NCBI RefSeq assembly: GCF_020740795.1
Contig: NC_067285.1
Location: forward strand, 113,833,008-113,897,007
Source: Apus apus
Lineage: Eukaryota > Chordata > Aves > Apodiformes > Apodidae
DNA length: 64,000 bases
Direction of reading: 5' to 3'
The notes under the pieces were generated by a model. It worked only from the letters and a program-made list of their open reading frames with translations. It was not told where the DNA came from and ran no database searches. The translations under genes were made by a program, and so were the position numbers. Of this stretch, positions 48,969-60,230 are shown piece after piece (within the stretch, counting starts at the first letter, position 1; each line of letters begins with the position of its first letter).

Positions 48969-49335
48969 AGCAGGAGAGGGTACAGTGGGATGGGACACAC
49001 TGGGATCAGACATACTGGGATGGAACAGCAGGAGAGAGGTCAGTAGGATGGGACACAGAGCTGGGACACACCAGGATAGGGGATCCTGAGATGAGACATC
49101 CTGAAATGGGACACATGGGGCTGCGACGTCGGGGCTGGGACACACCAGGAAGGGACACACTGGGGTTGGGACACACCATGAAAGGACACTGGAACTGGAC
49201 ATGTAAGGATGGGACACACCAGGATAGGACACAGCAAGCTGGGACACACCAGGAAGGGACACACTGGGGCTGGGACACACCAGGATGGGACATCCCAAAG
49301 CTGGGACACAGCAGGGCTAGCACACCCCAAGGCCA
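48969..49335. repeat. GGGACACACCAGGAT-type degenerate repeat
   Basis: Imperfect 15-20-base units (GGGACACACCAGGATAGGAC and variants) that continue from the previous block with changed sequence, suggesting repeated turnover at one site. Confidence 0.85.
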
Positions 49336-50140
49336 AAAGGTGTCTCCTGATATCCTGCATGGAGAAAGGTGTTCCCAGTGGAGGATGCCAACCTGTCTCC
49401 TCCCCATGCACAGCTGCCAGCAGTGGCTGAGCTGGTAATGATGAGGGACACCTCCAGGAGAAAGCCAAGGGCAGACCAAGGCCACCACCACTGCTGTGCC
49501 CCACACCATGGGTATTTCCAGGGGCTGAAATCTGCCCTGGAGCTCAATCCAAGCTGTGTGACTTCAGCCAAGCCGCATGACCTCCGTGGTCAGCAGCATC
49601 CCACCTCTTGGCTGATCCCAAGGCAAGCTGGCCAAATCCCACCAGGCAGGAGAAGGCGTGTGGGCTCCAACCAGCCCCAAAACCCATTAAATCAGCCCAA
49701 GAAGGACAGAACTGTGAGACTGTGCCTGGCCCCACCACCTCAAGAGACACCATCAAGTGGGAGTGATGGGACAGCTGAGGTTTGTCCTTCTCCATGAGCT
49801 GTTTATGGAGCAGTGAGGCCAAACATGCCCCACGTTCCTGCTGTTCCCCAGAGTCAGGGGCCCTGCAGCATCCCCAGAGCCACCAGCACCTCCGTGTGTC
49901 ACCCCCCCTTTTGTTTTTTTTCCCCCTTTTTCCTCTGCCATCTGCCCCTAAAACCCGGGAAGGAGTCATCCTCCCCCTCTTTGTCCATCTGCCCGGCCAG
50001 GAAAGTCAACCCCAGTGTCACCACCAAATCCGGAGGCACCCGCGGAATTGATGGAGCCGGATTTCCACTTGGATTTGTCAACAGGGGCTCGGTGGCCTCT
50101 CTCTGCCCCCCCCCCCCCCCCAAGCCACAAAGCCCCCGTT
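49336..50140. other. Unique noncoding interval
   Basis: No recognised exon, repeat family or clear motif cluster; ends in a C run at about 50107-50121. Confidence 0.45.
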
Positions 50141-50454
50141 AATCTCCCCTCCAGTTGCAGTTTGCTCTGCAAACACCTTCGGGCCGGGGGGTTGGGGAGG
50201 GGGGTTTGCATGAGAAACGTGTCATTAAAGGGGTTGGGGGTGCGGGGGGGGGGGGGTGGGGGGCAACGTGGTGGGTAAACCCAGGAGCGAATCCCGGCAT
50301 CCCTAACACCGGATTGAAACGATTTCGGAGCGATTGCCCTTCAATAACCCTAATCCTCGGCTCTGAAGGGGTTTGGGTTGTGGGTTTGGTTGTGTTTGGG
50401 TTTTTTGTTTTGTTTAAAAAAAACAAAAAAACAAAAACAAACACCAAACCAAAC

Positions 50455-50560
50455 CTCCTGCCCCACGATTCCCACCTTATTATCTATTGATTGGCTTTTA
50501 GAAAGGATAATGACATCAATGGATTGATGCTCTGAATTTCCCCACCCGGAGAGCAAACGG
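50455..50560. promoter_or_regulatory. Candidate conserved element (TALE/HOX-like cores)
   Basis: Contains CTATTGATTGGC followed by GGATAATGACATCAATGGAT and TGATGC. Paired TGATTG and TGACATCAAT cores are typical of PBX/MEIS-type elements. Inferred. Confidence 0.35.
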
Positions 50561-50880
50561 AGCCGAGGGGTTTGATTTTCCGTGCGGGATCCGATGGATA
50601 AAGAGATCAGCTTCCATTTTTGCTCCCCCCTCCCCCCCCAAAAAAAATAAGATTAAAATAAAACAACCGAGCGGGGATGAGGGCGAAGAGGTGATGGAGG
50701 CAGAGGAAGGAAGACGCGGGGAGCAGCAGCCCCCACCCCCCCACACCCCCTTCCCCACCAAACCATCAGAATAAAAGCAAATTATTTCTCCTATTTCCCT
50801 TCCCGAGATCGACGATAAACTGCCCATCCCCGAAAAGCAACTGATAACGCTTCTAATTTCACTGGAAGGCCTAAAAAAAA

Positions 50881-50884
<4 letters not shown>

Positions 50885-50934
<50 letters not shown>
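50885..50934. repeat. (TA)n microsatellite
   Basis: About 25 uninterrupted TA dinucleotides. Confidence 0.99.
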
Positions 50935-50937
<3 letters not shown>

Positions 50938-51059
50938 CCATTTCTAGGCTAAACCAGGGCTCTGCTCTCCTCTTTTCCCCTTCTTTTTTTTGCCTTCTTT
51001 TCTTTCTTTCCCTCCTCCCCCCCCCCCCGCCTCCCATTTCCCTTTCGGTTCGCGAGGGG

Positions 51060-51300
51060 AAATGCCCCCGGAGCTACAAACAAATGCACAATAAAGCAAA
51101 ATCATATTTTAGTCAAAATAGGCAGACGGCGCTCGCAGCCAACTTTCAAATTAGCATTTTGAGGGCAAATATGCAGACAATTTGAGATAATGAGGCCTGA
51201 TTATTCAATCCAATGAATGTTAAATAGGCAGCGAGGGCGCCCGCTCCTTATCTCCCCCGCTTTCGATTTATTTTAGTTTAGTTTAGTTTTAATCGTTTCC
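51060..51300. promoter_or_regulatory. Strong candidate conserved noncoding element
   Basis: 240 bases of balanced, complex sequence in a GC- and homopolymer-rich setting: ACAATAAAGCAAAATCATAT, CAAATTAGCATTTTGAGG, GATAATGAGGCCTGATTATT and CAATCCAATGAATGTTAAAT. It has many homeodomain, POU-like and NF-Y-like (CCAAT) cores and no open frame. About 5 kb upstream of RAB11FIP5 and 7 kb upstream of GNOT2. Confidence 0.45.
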
Positions 51301-52079
51301 CATTTGAACTCTTTATTTGTCTTGGCTCCAGCCTTTCCCCCCCCACCTCCTTTTCCTTCATTCCCGGGCATCCCTGTGCTGCCAACTGGGATTTTGCGGG
51401 GGGGAAACAGCCACTATTCTCTTTGAAACCCATTTTCGGGGGCGTTTTTGCACCTCGTTCCCCCCCCCCCAAAAAAACACCCTGGAAGCAGGGGAGGTTT
51501 GGGTGTTGCTGTCACACCTGGTCCACGTGTCCTTGCCCTAAATTGGGGAATCTTGGGTGATGCTGGGATGGCGGAGGGAAGATTTGTAGGGATGAGCGTT
51601 GCCAGAGTGGAGATTTGGGGGGGGGGGGGGTGATTCCCCGAATCCGGCTCATCCTTCATCCCTCTTCATCCCAGGGCTGTTTGCTCAGGCCACGCTGGAG
51701 TTGCTCCCACCCCAGCACCCATGGCAAAATAAACGCAATAAATGTTAAAAACCAGAAATGGGACATGATCCCAACCCAAAGCAAAGCCTGGCTCAGCCTT
51801 CCCACCGTGCTTCCACCTCAACTTTCCAAGCAGGATTTTTACTTGGCGATTTCTTTGCAACCCCACTGAGGTACTTTCCCCAATCCTGGGGGTGAGCGGC
51901 ACCAGGAGAGCAGCGTTTTGACCCCAAAAAATGGGGAAAATAAAGCAAAATGATGCAATTAAAGTAGTTTTCCAGCTCCTCACTGGCAAGGCAGCTGGGG
52001 GAGGTGAGACCCTCACCGAGGGTGTCATTGAAATGTCATTTAGGAGGGGGCTCAGGGAGGATTCACGGCTGCCCCGCAG

Positions 52080-52370
52080 CAGGAGGAAGCAAAAATGAAT
52101 GTTCAACAAAAAGTTAAAGTCGGAGGGAAAAAGTAAAGTTGAAGGAAACAGAAAAGCTAAAGCAAAAATTGAAGTTGGGACAAATGTTCCAGCTGAAGGA
52201 AACACTGAGGTTCAAGCAAAATAAATAAATCAATCAATCAAAATCAAAGCAAACATTAAAAGTCGGAGCAGGGATGTTAAAGGAAGAAAAGGTCAAGCAA
52301 GAACTAAAGGAAAAGCAAGAATTAAAGGGAAAATTAAAGCTGAAAGAAAGGTTAAAGCAAAATTTAACAC
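52080..52370. repeat. Degenerate AAAGTTAAAGC-type repeat
   Basis: Purine-rich imperfect units of about 12-20 bases (AAAGTTAAAG, AAAGCAAAAATTGAAG and similar). No gene. Confidence 0.75.
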
Positions 52371-52439
52371 GGTCCAGGCTCCCTGGGGATGGTGCAAAGG
52401 GCACCCACAAAACAGGGACATGGTTCCTACTCTGCTACT

Positions 52440-52590
52440 GACCTATAATAATAGTAATAATTATCGTCATAATAATAGCACTGATAGTAAGATTATGATA
52501 TTATAATAATAGTAAGATAATAGTAATACTATAGTAATAGTAGTAATAATGATACAATAAGAATAAGAATAATAACAATAAATTTCAGGG
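52440..52590. repeat. (TAATAG/AATAAT)n AT-rich simple repeat
   Basis: Imperfect trinucleotide-like repeats of TAATAA and AATAGT. Confidence 0.9.
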
Positions 52591-53039
52591 GTAATTAAAA
52601 AAAAAAAAGTCTTTATGTCTAAAATGCAAAGGTAAAAAAATGTAAATAAGAACGAAAGAGATTAATAAATAAGAGCTGGGAAGCTGAGCAGGGCAGGGAA
52701 GGTGAAGGGAGACAGAAAAAATCCCACCCCAATTACAGGGGCAAGGATGGAAAGAAGCGAAGAGGAGGAGATAGAGGCAGAGGAGAGATAATCAGAGAGC
52801 AAAAAAAACAGAAAAAAGGGGAAAAAAAACAATCAAAAGAAGGCAAAATAAAAAGCAGATGCTGAGGAGGGATAAGAGGTGGAGCGGGGCCGGGCTCCGG
52901 ACTGGAGGGATAATTGGATTTTGGTTCATCTCGGGGCTGATAAGAAATTCCCTGTGTAGGTTTTTCCCCTATATGGAGTGTATTTTAATGGGAGATTTGA
53001 ATACAGCCCGGGCAGAGAGTCCCACCTGGCAAAGCAGAG

Positions 53040-53740
53040 GGGTTTGGCACCCCCAGAGGGGCTGTGGCACCCCCAAACTGGACCCAGAGGAGACGCTGCA
53101 AATCCCAGAGGGGAGGTTGCACCCCTAAAGGGGAGGCAGCAAAATCCCAAAGGAGACGTGGTGATCCTAAAAGGGGAGGTAGCAAATCCCCAAGGGGATG
53201 CTGAACCCCCCAAAGGGACACAGCAAGTCCCCAAGGGGATGTTGAACCCCTCAAAGGGGATGTAGAAAATCCCAAAGGGAATGTTGCAACCTCAAAGGGG
53301 ATGGCAGGAACCCCAAAGGGACTGCAGAAACCTCAAAGGGGACGTTGCAACCTCAAAGGGATGCAGGAACCCCAAAAAGGGCATAGCAACCCCAAATGGG
53401 ACACAGGAACCCCAAAGGGAATGCAGCAAATCCCAAAGGGGATGTTGCACCCCCAAAGGGGATGGTAGGAACCTCAAAGGGAGCACAGGGATCCCAGAGG
53501 GGACACAGCAAAGCCCAAAGGGGACGTTGCACCCGCAAAGGGGCTGTGGAAACCCTAAAAGGGATGTTGCAGCCCCCCAAAGGGGCCACAGCACCCCCAA
53601 AGAGGTTGTGGCAGCCCTAAAGGGGATGGCAGGAACCTCAAAGGGGACACAGGGATCCCAGAGGGGACGCAGCAAATCCCAAAGGGAATGTTGCACCCCC
53701 AAAGGCGATGCAGCAACCTCAAACGGGAGCCAAAGGGGAC
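53040..53740. repeat. ~20-bp degenerate minisatellite, left part of array
   Basis: Imperfect units around CCCCAAAGGGGATGTTGCA with the internal palindrome CCCAAAGGG. These appear to be the parent modules of the 61-bp array that follows. Confidence 0.9.
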
Positions 53741-54272
53741 ACAGCGAAGCCCAGAGGGGACGTTGCACCCCCAAAAGGGATGCGGGGATCCCAGAGGGGA
53801 CACAGCAAAGCCCAGAGGGGACATTGCACCCCCAAAAGGGGACACAGGGGTCCCAGAGGGGACACAGCAAAGCCCAGAGGGGACATTGCACCCCCAAAGG
53901 GGACACAGGGATCCCAGAGGGGACACAGCAAAGCCCAGAGGGGACGTTGCACCCCCAAAAGGGATGCGGGGGTCCCAGAGGGGACACAGCAAAGCCCACA
54001 GGGCACATTGCACCCCCGAAGAGGACACAGGGGTCCCAGGGGGGACACAGCAAAGCCCAGAGGGGACGTTGCACCCCCAAAAGGGACACAGGGATCCCAG
54101 AGGGGACACAGCAAAGCCCAGAGGGGACATTGCACCCCCAAAAGGGACACAGGGATCCCAGAGGGGACACAGCAAAGCCCACAGGGCACATTGCATCCCC
54201 AAAGGGGACACGGGGGTCCCAGAGGGGACACAGCAAAGCCCAGAGGGGACGTTGCACCCCCAAAGGGGACAT
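53741..54272. repeat. 61-bp higher-order minisatellite
   Basis: The text AGCCCAGAG (or AGCCCACAG) starts at 53748, 53809, 53871, 53932, 53993, 54054, 54115, 54176 and 54237: steps of 61 with a single 62. Each unit holds GGACACAGCAAAGCCC, TTGCACCCCCAAA and GATCCCAGAGGGG. Long open frames on both strands are artefacts. Confidence 0.97.
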
Positions 54273-55179
54273 CGTGCCCCTGCAATGTCCCGTGTCCCCG
54301 CGGCCAAGCAGAACGGACAAGCCCCGGGTGCCCGGAGAGGGGAGAAGAAGCAGAAGGCAGCAAAACAACCCCCAACCCACCCTCAAACCCGGCAAGAACA
54401 AAATAAACGACAAGCTCGGGGGCGGCTTTGGTGCCGGAGATGGGAGCGATAGAGCAGAGCAGCCCGGGCGCGGCCCCTGGCCCCGGGTGGCCCCGCACGG
54501 CTCTTATCGCCGTGACATCGGAGCCCCGGGGCTCCCGTGGCCCCGTCACGGGTCAAATGAGCCCCCAGAAATGCGGGTCCCCGGCACGGCTGAGATGGAG
54601 GCCTGACCTTGCTGGAGGGGCCGGGAAATGCCGGTGCTGAGGGGCAGCGGGGAGGGGGTTTCATGGCACGTCGGGACCGGGACCCCCCCCGTCCCGGGCC
54701 GGGGGCTGCGTGGGAAACGCTGCTGGGAAGCGAGGTGGGGATGGGGAAAGGGTCGCGAGGGGCTGGATGGCCGGGAACGATCCCCTGGGGACACCGGGAA
54801 TCTGCTCCCAGCCTGAAAAGGGAGGGGGGGGGGGACACCCTGCGTGGAAGGGGCAGGGGGAGGGCAGGGGGGACCCCCCGGGCTGGAAACGGGGCCGGGC
54901 AGGTGCGTGGAAGCACGGGCACACGCAGGGGCACGCGCGCGCGTCCGTGACACACAAGCGCATCCACGGACACGCTCGTTTCCTCGCAGGGCAGCAGGGA
55001 GCGAGCGCGGGAACCGCAGCGCCCGGGGGCGACAGCCACGGGATGTCGGGGTGCACAGGGGTGTGCGGGTGTGTGCGTGTGTGTGTGCGTGTGCGTGTGT
55101 CCCCTCTCCCCCCGGGACACAGCCCGCTGCGTGTGCCCGCCCGCCCCTCCCCGCTGTGTCCCGGCACGTCCCGGAACGG

Positions 55180-55915
55180 ATCGGTACCGCAGCCACCCCC
55201 GGCGCACACCCGCCCCGCGTTGCACACTCATCCCCGGTGCACGCCCCTCCCCGCCTTGCCCGCACTCCAGTCTCACAGCCCTTACGGTGCACGCCCCCCG
55301 AGCCCCCCCGCCTTGCACGCCCTCCCGCTCCCCCGCTGCACGCCCCTCTGGGGGCACGTCCGACCCCCCTGCGCACACCCGGTGCACACCCCCCCGCGGG
55401 CACCACCCCCCAGGGCACACTCCCCCCTTGTGCACACTCCCCCCCGTTGCACGCCCGGTTCACACCCCCCAGCGGGTACCCACCCCCCCCCAGGGCACAC
55501 TCCGCCCCCCCCGTTGCACACCCCCGGCGGGCACCACCCTCCAGGGCACACACCGCCCCTTGTGCACACCACCCCCGTTGCACACTCCCCCCCACCCCGT
55601 TGCACACCTCCCCCGTTGCACACTCCCCCCCGTTGCACGCCCGTTGCACACCCCCCCCGTTGCACACCTCCCCCGTTGCACACTCCCCCCCACCCCGTTG
55701 CACACCCCCCCGTTGCACACTCCCCCCCGTTGCACGCCCGTTGCACACACCCCCGTTGCACACTCCCCCCGTTGCACGCCCGTTGCACACTCCCGCCGTT
55801 GCACACTCCCGCCGTTGCACGCCCGTTGCACACCCCCCCCGCTGCACACCCCCCCCGTTGCACACCCCCCCCGTTGCACAATCCCCCCCCGTTGCACGCC
55901 CGGTGCAAACGCCTC
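55180..55915. repeat. GTTGCACACCCCCC minisatellite
   Basis: About 40 units of 13-20 bases with the core CGTTGCACAC or CGTTGCACGCC followed by a C run of 4-9. More degenerate, with GGGCACAC and GTGCACAC variants, in the left half. The minus strand is a series of G runs. Confidence 0.96.
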
Positions 55916-55949
55916 GTTCCCGCCCCCCGCCCCCCCCCCCCCCCCCGGG

Positions 55950-56300
55950 CTCTCCGTGCTTGGGGGCGTGGCTAACGAGGGGGCGTGTCCATAGCTAGGA
56001 AGGGGGGCGGGGTTAGCCCCCGTTGGGGCGTGGCTTAGGGAGGGGCGGGGTCGGAGCAGATAAAGGGGCGGGGGTTAGAGGCACGAGGGGGCGTGGCTAA
56101 GCGGCGAAGAGTGGGCGTGGTTTGGCGGGGGAGTGGGCGGGGCTTGGCGGGGGGTGGGCGGGGCGTCCGGCCGCGGTCGCGCTGCGGCAGCGGAGCCAGG
56201 CCCGGCCCGGTTCGGCCCGGCCCGGTTCGGCTCGGCTCGGCTCTGCTCGGCCCGGTTCGGCCCGGTTCGGCCCGGCCCGCCTTCTCCCCAGCGTCCCGCC
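55950..56300 (+). promoter_or_regulatory. RAB11FIP5 CpG promoter with repeated GC boxes
   Basis: TATA-less CpG promoter directly upstream of the start codon. GGGGCGTGGC (Sp/KLF type) begins at 55963, 56025 and 56087, exactly 62 bases apart, with further GTGGGCGTGG and GTGGGCGGGG sites near 56111, 56132 and 56154. A 10-bp tandem run of CCCGGTTCGG type fills 56205-56280, probably the 5' UTR. Confidence 0.8.
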
Positions 56301-56689
56301 ATGGCGCTGCTGCGGGCGGCCGCCCTCCCCGCGGAGGGGTCTCCGGCCTGGCTGCCCACCCACGTCCAGGTGACGGTGGTGCGGGCCCGGGGCTTGCGGT
56401 GCAAGGGCGGCGGCAAGCCGGGCACCAGCGACGCCTACACCGTCATCCAGCTGGGCCGCGAGAAGTACAGCACCTCGGTGGCCGAGAAGAGCGGCGGCGA
56501 TCCCGAGTGGCGGGAGGAGTGCGCCTTCGAGCTGCCCCCCGAGCTCGGCAACCCGCCCGGCAACCCGGCCCGGCCCGGCCTGCTGCTCACCGTCATGCAC
56601 CGGGCCCTGGTGGGCATGGACCGCTTCCTGGGACAGGCCCTGGTGCCCCTGGAGCCCGCCCTGCAGCAGGGCCGGGCGCCCGACGAGCG
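56301..56689 (+). CDS. RAB11FIP5: RAB11FIP5 (Rip11), first coding exon with C2 domain
   Basis: RAB11FIP5 is a class I Rab11-family interacting protein that links Rab11 on recycling endosomes to apical membrane traffic. This exon codes for 129 residues plus two bases and ends at a clean GT donor inside the arginine of DER. It holds almost the whole N-terminal C2 domain: WLPTHVQVTVVRARGLRCKG, TSDAYTVIQLGREKYSTSV, DPEWREECAFELPPE, LLLTVMHRALVGMDRFLGQA. These match human RAB11FIP5 nearly word for word, with a shorter loop between FELPPE and LLLTVMH. In class I FIPs this domain binds acidic lipids. The start codon is in a CCGCCATGG context. The Rab11-binding C-terminal coiled coil and the other exons lie beyond 64000; no WYKLHSKPGKK exon was found in the remaining 7.3 kb. 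Confidence 0.95.
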
Positions 56690-56744
56690 GTGAGTGGGTC
56701 CTGCCCGGGCGTGGGGGGCAGGGGAGGGGAGACCCCTGGGGTGG

Positions 56745-57420
56745 GTCTCGTGGGGTCCCTGTGTGCCCTGGGAGGGGCAACACAGGGTACCTACATTCCC
56801 GGGATTGGCATCGTGGGGTCCCTGTGAGCCCCAGGGTGGGTATCGTGGGTCCCTGTGAGCCCCAGGGTGGGTGACACAGGGTCCCTGTGAGCCCCAGGGT
56901 GGGTGTCGTGGGTCCCTGTGTGCCCCAGGAAGGGCATGGTAGTGGATGGGGTGTGACGAGGTCCCTGTGTGCCCCAGGATGGGTGACACAGGCTCCCTCT
57001 GTGCTCCAGGATGGGTGCCATTAGGTCTGTGTGAGCCCCAGGAAGGTCACTGCAGTGTGTGGGGTGTGAAGGGGCCTCTGTGTGCCCTGGGGTGGGTGTC
57101 ACAGGCTCCCTGTGTGCTCCAGGATGGGTGCCATTAGGTCTGTGTGTGCCCCAGGAAGGGCATGGCAGGAGGTCATCCACCATCACAGGGGCTTTGCATG
57201 CCCCAAGAGTAATATCGTGGGGGATGCAGCATCGTGAGGTCCCATGGGTGCCCCGGAAAGGGTGTCAGAGAGGAGGGGTGGCAGGGGGTCCATGTGTGAC
57301 CCAGGAAGGGCATTGCAGGATTCAGGGCATTGCAGGGCCCATGGATGCTCCAGGAAGGGCATCACCAAAGGGATGGGACATCACATGTGCTCCAGGAAGG
57401 GCGTTGTGGAGAGTGGGGTG
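56745..57420. repeat. Degenerate minisatellite in RAB11FIP5 intron 1
   Basis: Units of about 31-35 bases with GTCCCTGTGTGCCCCAGG and GGGTGTCGTG text, becoming longer and more diverged to the right. Confidence 0.9.
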
Positions 57421-60230
57421 ACTTGGGATCCTGGTATCCCCCCTGGAATGGAGTGGTGTGGGACAAGGCATCCTGGGATCCTTCCTCCCTCCCCGGGAAC
57501 AGGACGCTGCCAGGTCCCTCTGCATCCCAGGAGGATCCCCCTGGAGCCTGTCACTCCTGGGAAGCCCTGGCACAGAACCTGTGGGGGTTTGTCCTTCTGC
57601 TGGCTGGTGGGGCTGTCGATGCGACCTGGTTTGTGGCGGTGCAGCTGCAGGAGGGTCCTGAATTTCCGGGGAATGATGGAATGCCAGCCCCGTGTTGCCT
57701 CCAGCATCAATCCCTGCGTGGGGAGTGGGGGGGGGTGGGATTTGCTGTCCTTCCTCAGAAAACAGCCCTTTCCTCAGGAGGGTTTAAAACAATAATCGTG
57801 TTTTCTAGCCTTTGCCAAGCAGAGAAACGCAGGAATGTGGATGAGATTCCACGAGGGGAGAAGTTTTCTGAGGCCTGGCTGGGTTGCCGCGTGCCTGCGG
57901 GGTCATCCCTCGCTGCTCGCTGCCTCCCTGGACCCCGGGAATTCGCCTGGCTCCCTGCCCAAAGCTGCAGGCTCGGAGAGGAGCTTCCCTCTCCCTGCCA
58001 CCCGGAGCAGGGCGAGGTAGCAGAGCCACCGCCTCGCTCCGGGTGAGCAGGGTTGGCGCGGAAAAAGGCGTCGGGAAAACTTTTCTTCCCCGGTGGAGAA
58101 GCGCGGCTCGTTCGAGGCGGCGGAGGCTCCCGCTGTTCCCTAAAATGGGAGCGCGGGCACAGAGGAGAGAGAAGTGACTAACCCCGGAGTCAGCGTCTGA
58201 GCCTTTCTTTCCCACTCTCCCCCCCCTCCCCGGCGCTGATGCTGCTTTTCTTCGCGCTGCCCGGAGGTTGGGCGATGTCTGAGGAGCCGGCTCGGAATTC
58301 CTCGGGCCTAATTCGAACCAGGACGGTGCCCAGACTTCAGAGGGAGGGAGCTGAGCCGCGGCTGCCGGCTGCTCCGGGAGAGGCGGGCTGGTTTTTTGGC
58401 CACGGGAGGGTGGGAAAGAAACCCGGCGTGGTCTTTGTGGTTTGGGTGGTGAGCCCGGGGTTGGAGCTGTGTCTCCGGGAAAGCCACTGCTCCTGGTGGG
58501 AGAGGTTTATGGAGCTGGGCGAAGCAAGGAGGGGGGGGGCAGAACAGCTGGCCAGTTCCAGGAGGCTGAGCTTGTGCTCTGGTCTCAAAGGTCTCAGCGT
58601 CAGGGGCTGTTAATCCCCCAGGTGCAACGTCCAACCTGGCTTAGACCCCAGGCACCCCGGTGGGTTCCTGCAGCCCAAGGAGGGGATCAGGGCTGAATGG
58701 CAGGAGAACCCCATGATTTTTGCTGGCTGTCTCCCTTCCCTTCCTGCAGCTCTGCTTGCATAAGGGGAATTAACTTCCCCTTGTGCCGTTGAGGGTCACA
58801 AGAGCTTCTGAGGCTCTTGATCTCCCGTGGCCCCTGAGCATGGAAGTGAGCACAGATAAAGTGATGGAGAGCTCTCCATTCGCTCCAGCCCCTCAGCTGG
58901 AAGGTGTTTGGAGGGTGGGTGGCAGGTCTGCAGTGTGGAAGGAGCTGCATTTCTTTTTGGAGGGGAGATCCAGTGGCTGTAACGTGTCCAGCCAGGTCAG
59001 AGAGGGGCTGGGGGGAGTCCTAGGGGGTCTGGCTCTGTGAGCTGGGTTGAGCTTCCAGGCAGTTTCTGACATCTAGCTCGGGCCCCGTTGCAAACAGCTT
59101 TATTTAGGAGGAAATTTTAGTCCCAGATAAAGAAAGAGCAAAACAAACACAGGCTGCCCCACTCCAGGACTGCACCCTGGAGTTCACCCAGGCCTGTGCA
59201 GCGGAGATAACCACTGGCCCTCAAGCGAGGGATGTATCAGTTGAGTCTCTGCCCTGCTCTGGTTTTTAGGACCCCCATCTGCAGTCCTTGCTCCTGGGCA
59301 TCAAACTGCTGCCAGTTGGAATGGGACCTGGCTGAAAAAAAAGGCCTCAGATGTCAGGGTGTTGACCTTACTCTCATTTTCCTGCTGATTTTTGCTGTAC
59401 GGAAACTTCTGCCGTGATTATGTTAATGCCTGTTTTCAGCCCAGTGGAAAATGTTCTCCTCAAACTTGGACCCTTCTCCAGGAATGAGCCGGTGTCCGGG
59501 GCTGTTTATGAGCTGCCTTGTTCAACCAAACATCTTGGTCCTTCTCAGTGTTTTGTCCACGAGACAATCAAACTCTTGGATTGGCACAAGAGCAGCACTG
59601 AGAGCTCTTGTGGCCTTTGTGGGCATCCCAAGGCTTGTCCCACATTCAGTCAGCTCCAAGGTTTGGGGCTGGCAAGCAAAGCAACAGCTCCAAGGGTCAT
59701 TTCCCCCCCCTTCCCACTTGAGCCACGTGGTGCTTTTATTTTTCACCCTTTTACTGCCCTGCTGAGCCTGGTTTGGGACCTTTCTGCATCAGGAAACCTT
59801 TTGCTGTGGCCCAGCCCTGTGCTCCTGGTCCTCACCTCTCTCTCCTGTCACCTGGTCCCTGCAGCTCTCTGTCCTGCTCTTTAGGCCTGTCCAAAGCCCA
59901 GTGACCATCACCATGTCCCACCATAACCTACTGCAGGTGGGTCCTCCAGAGCTGCCAGCTTGGTCCAGGCAGGTAGAGAGATGTGGTTGTTCTAGGGGCT
60001 GGTCAGTCCCTCTGAAACAAGGACATCCCAGCAGAAGAGGGTTTTTTTTCTGTCTTCCAGGCCAGTGATTATTGCTTCTGCTTCCTCACACCCAGGAAAT
60101 GTCTCTGCAGCCCCTGGGGGGGCTCATCCTGCCTCCCCTGCAAGCTGGGGAGCGTTACTTCCACATCCAGCCCCATCAAGGCAGCGCCTGGGGAAGGTGG
60201 GAGTGCCTCCAGCTGTAGTGAGTTGAGAGA
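57421..60230 (+). other. RAB11FIP5 intron 1, unique part
   Basis: No exon recognised. A CpG-richer patch with GCGCGGCTCGTTCGAGGCGG lies at about 57,990-58,400. The remainder is ordinary intronic sequence. Confidence 0.6.

Noticed and set aside
48339-49046. 235-codon WDVLGCTGMG-type frame
   Set aside because: Produced by the GGGATGTACT minisatellite.
53281-54606. 441-codon open frame (and 373 codons on the other strand)
   Set aside because: It is entirely 20-bp and 61-bp tandem repeat, has rotating frames and shows no splice or family signature.
54546-55998. Open frames of 350-440 codons on both strands near RAB11FIP5
   Set aside because: They come from the GTTGCAC/C-run minisatellite and CpG-rich DNA; the peptides are low-complexity Cys-Asn-Gly or Pro-Thr-His runs.
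57330-58046. 238-codon plus-strand frame considered as a second RAB11FIP5 exon
   Set aside because: It does not contain the expected WYKLHSKPGKK continuation after the C2 domain, has no phase-compatible acceptor, and starts in minisatellite DNA.
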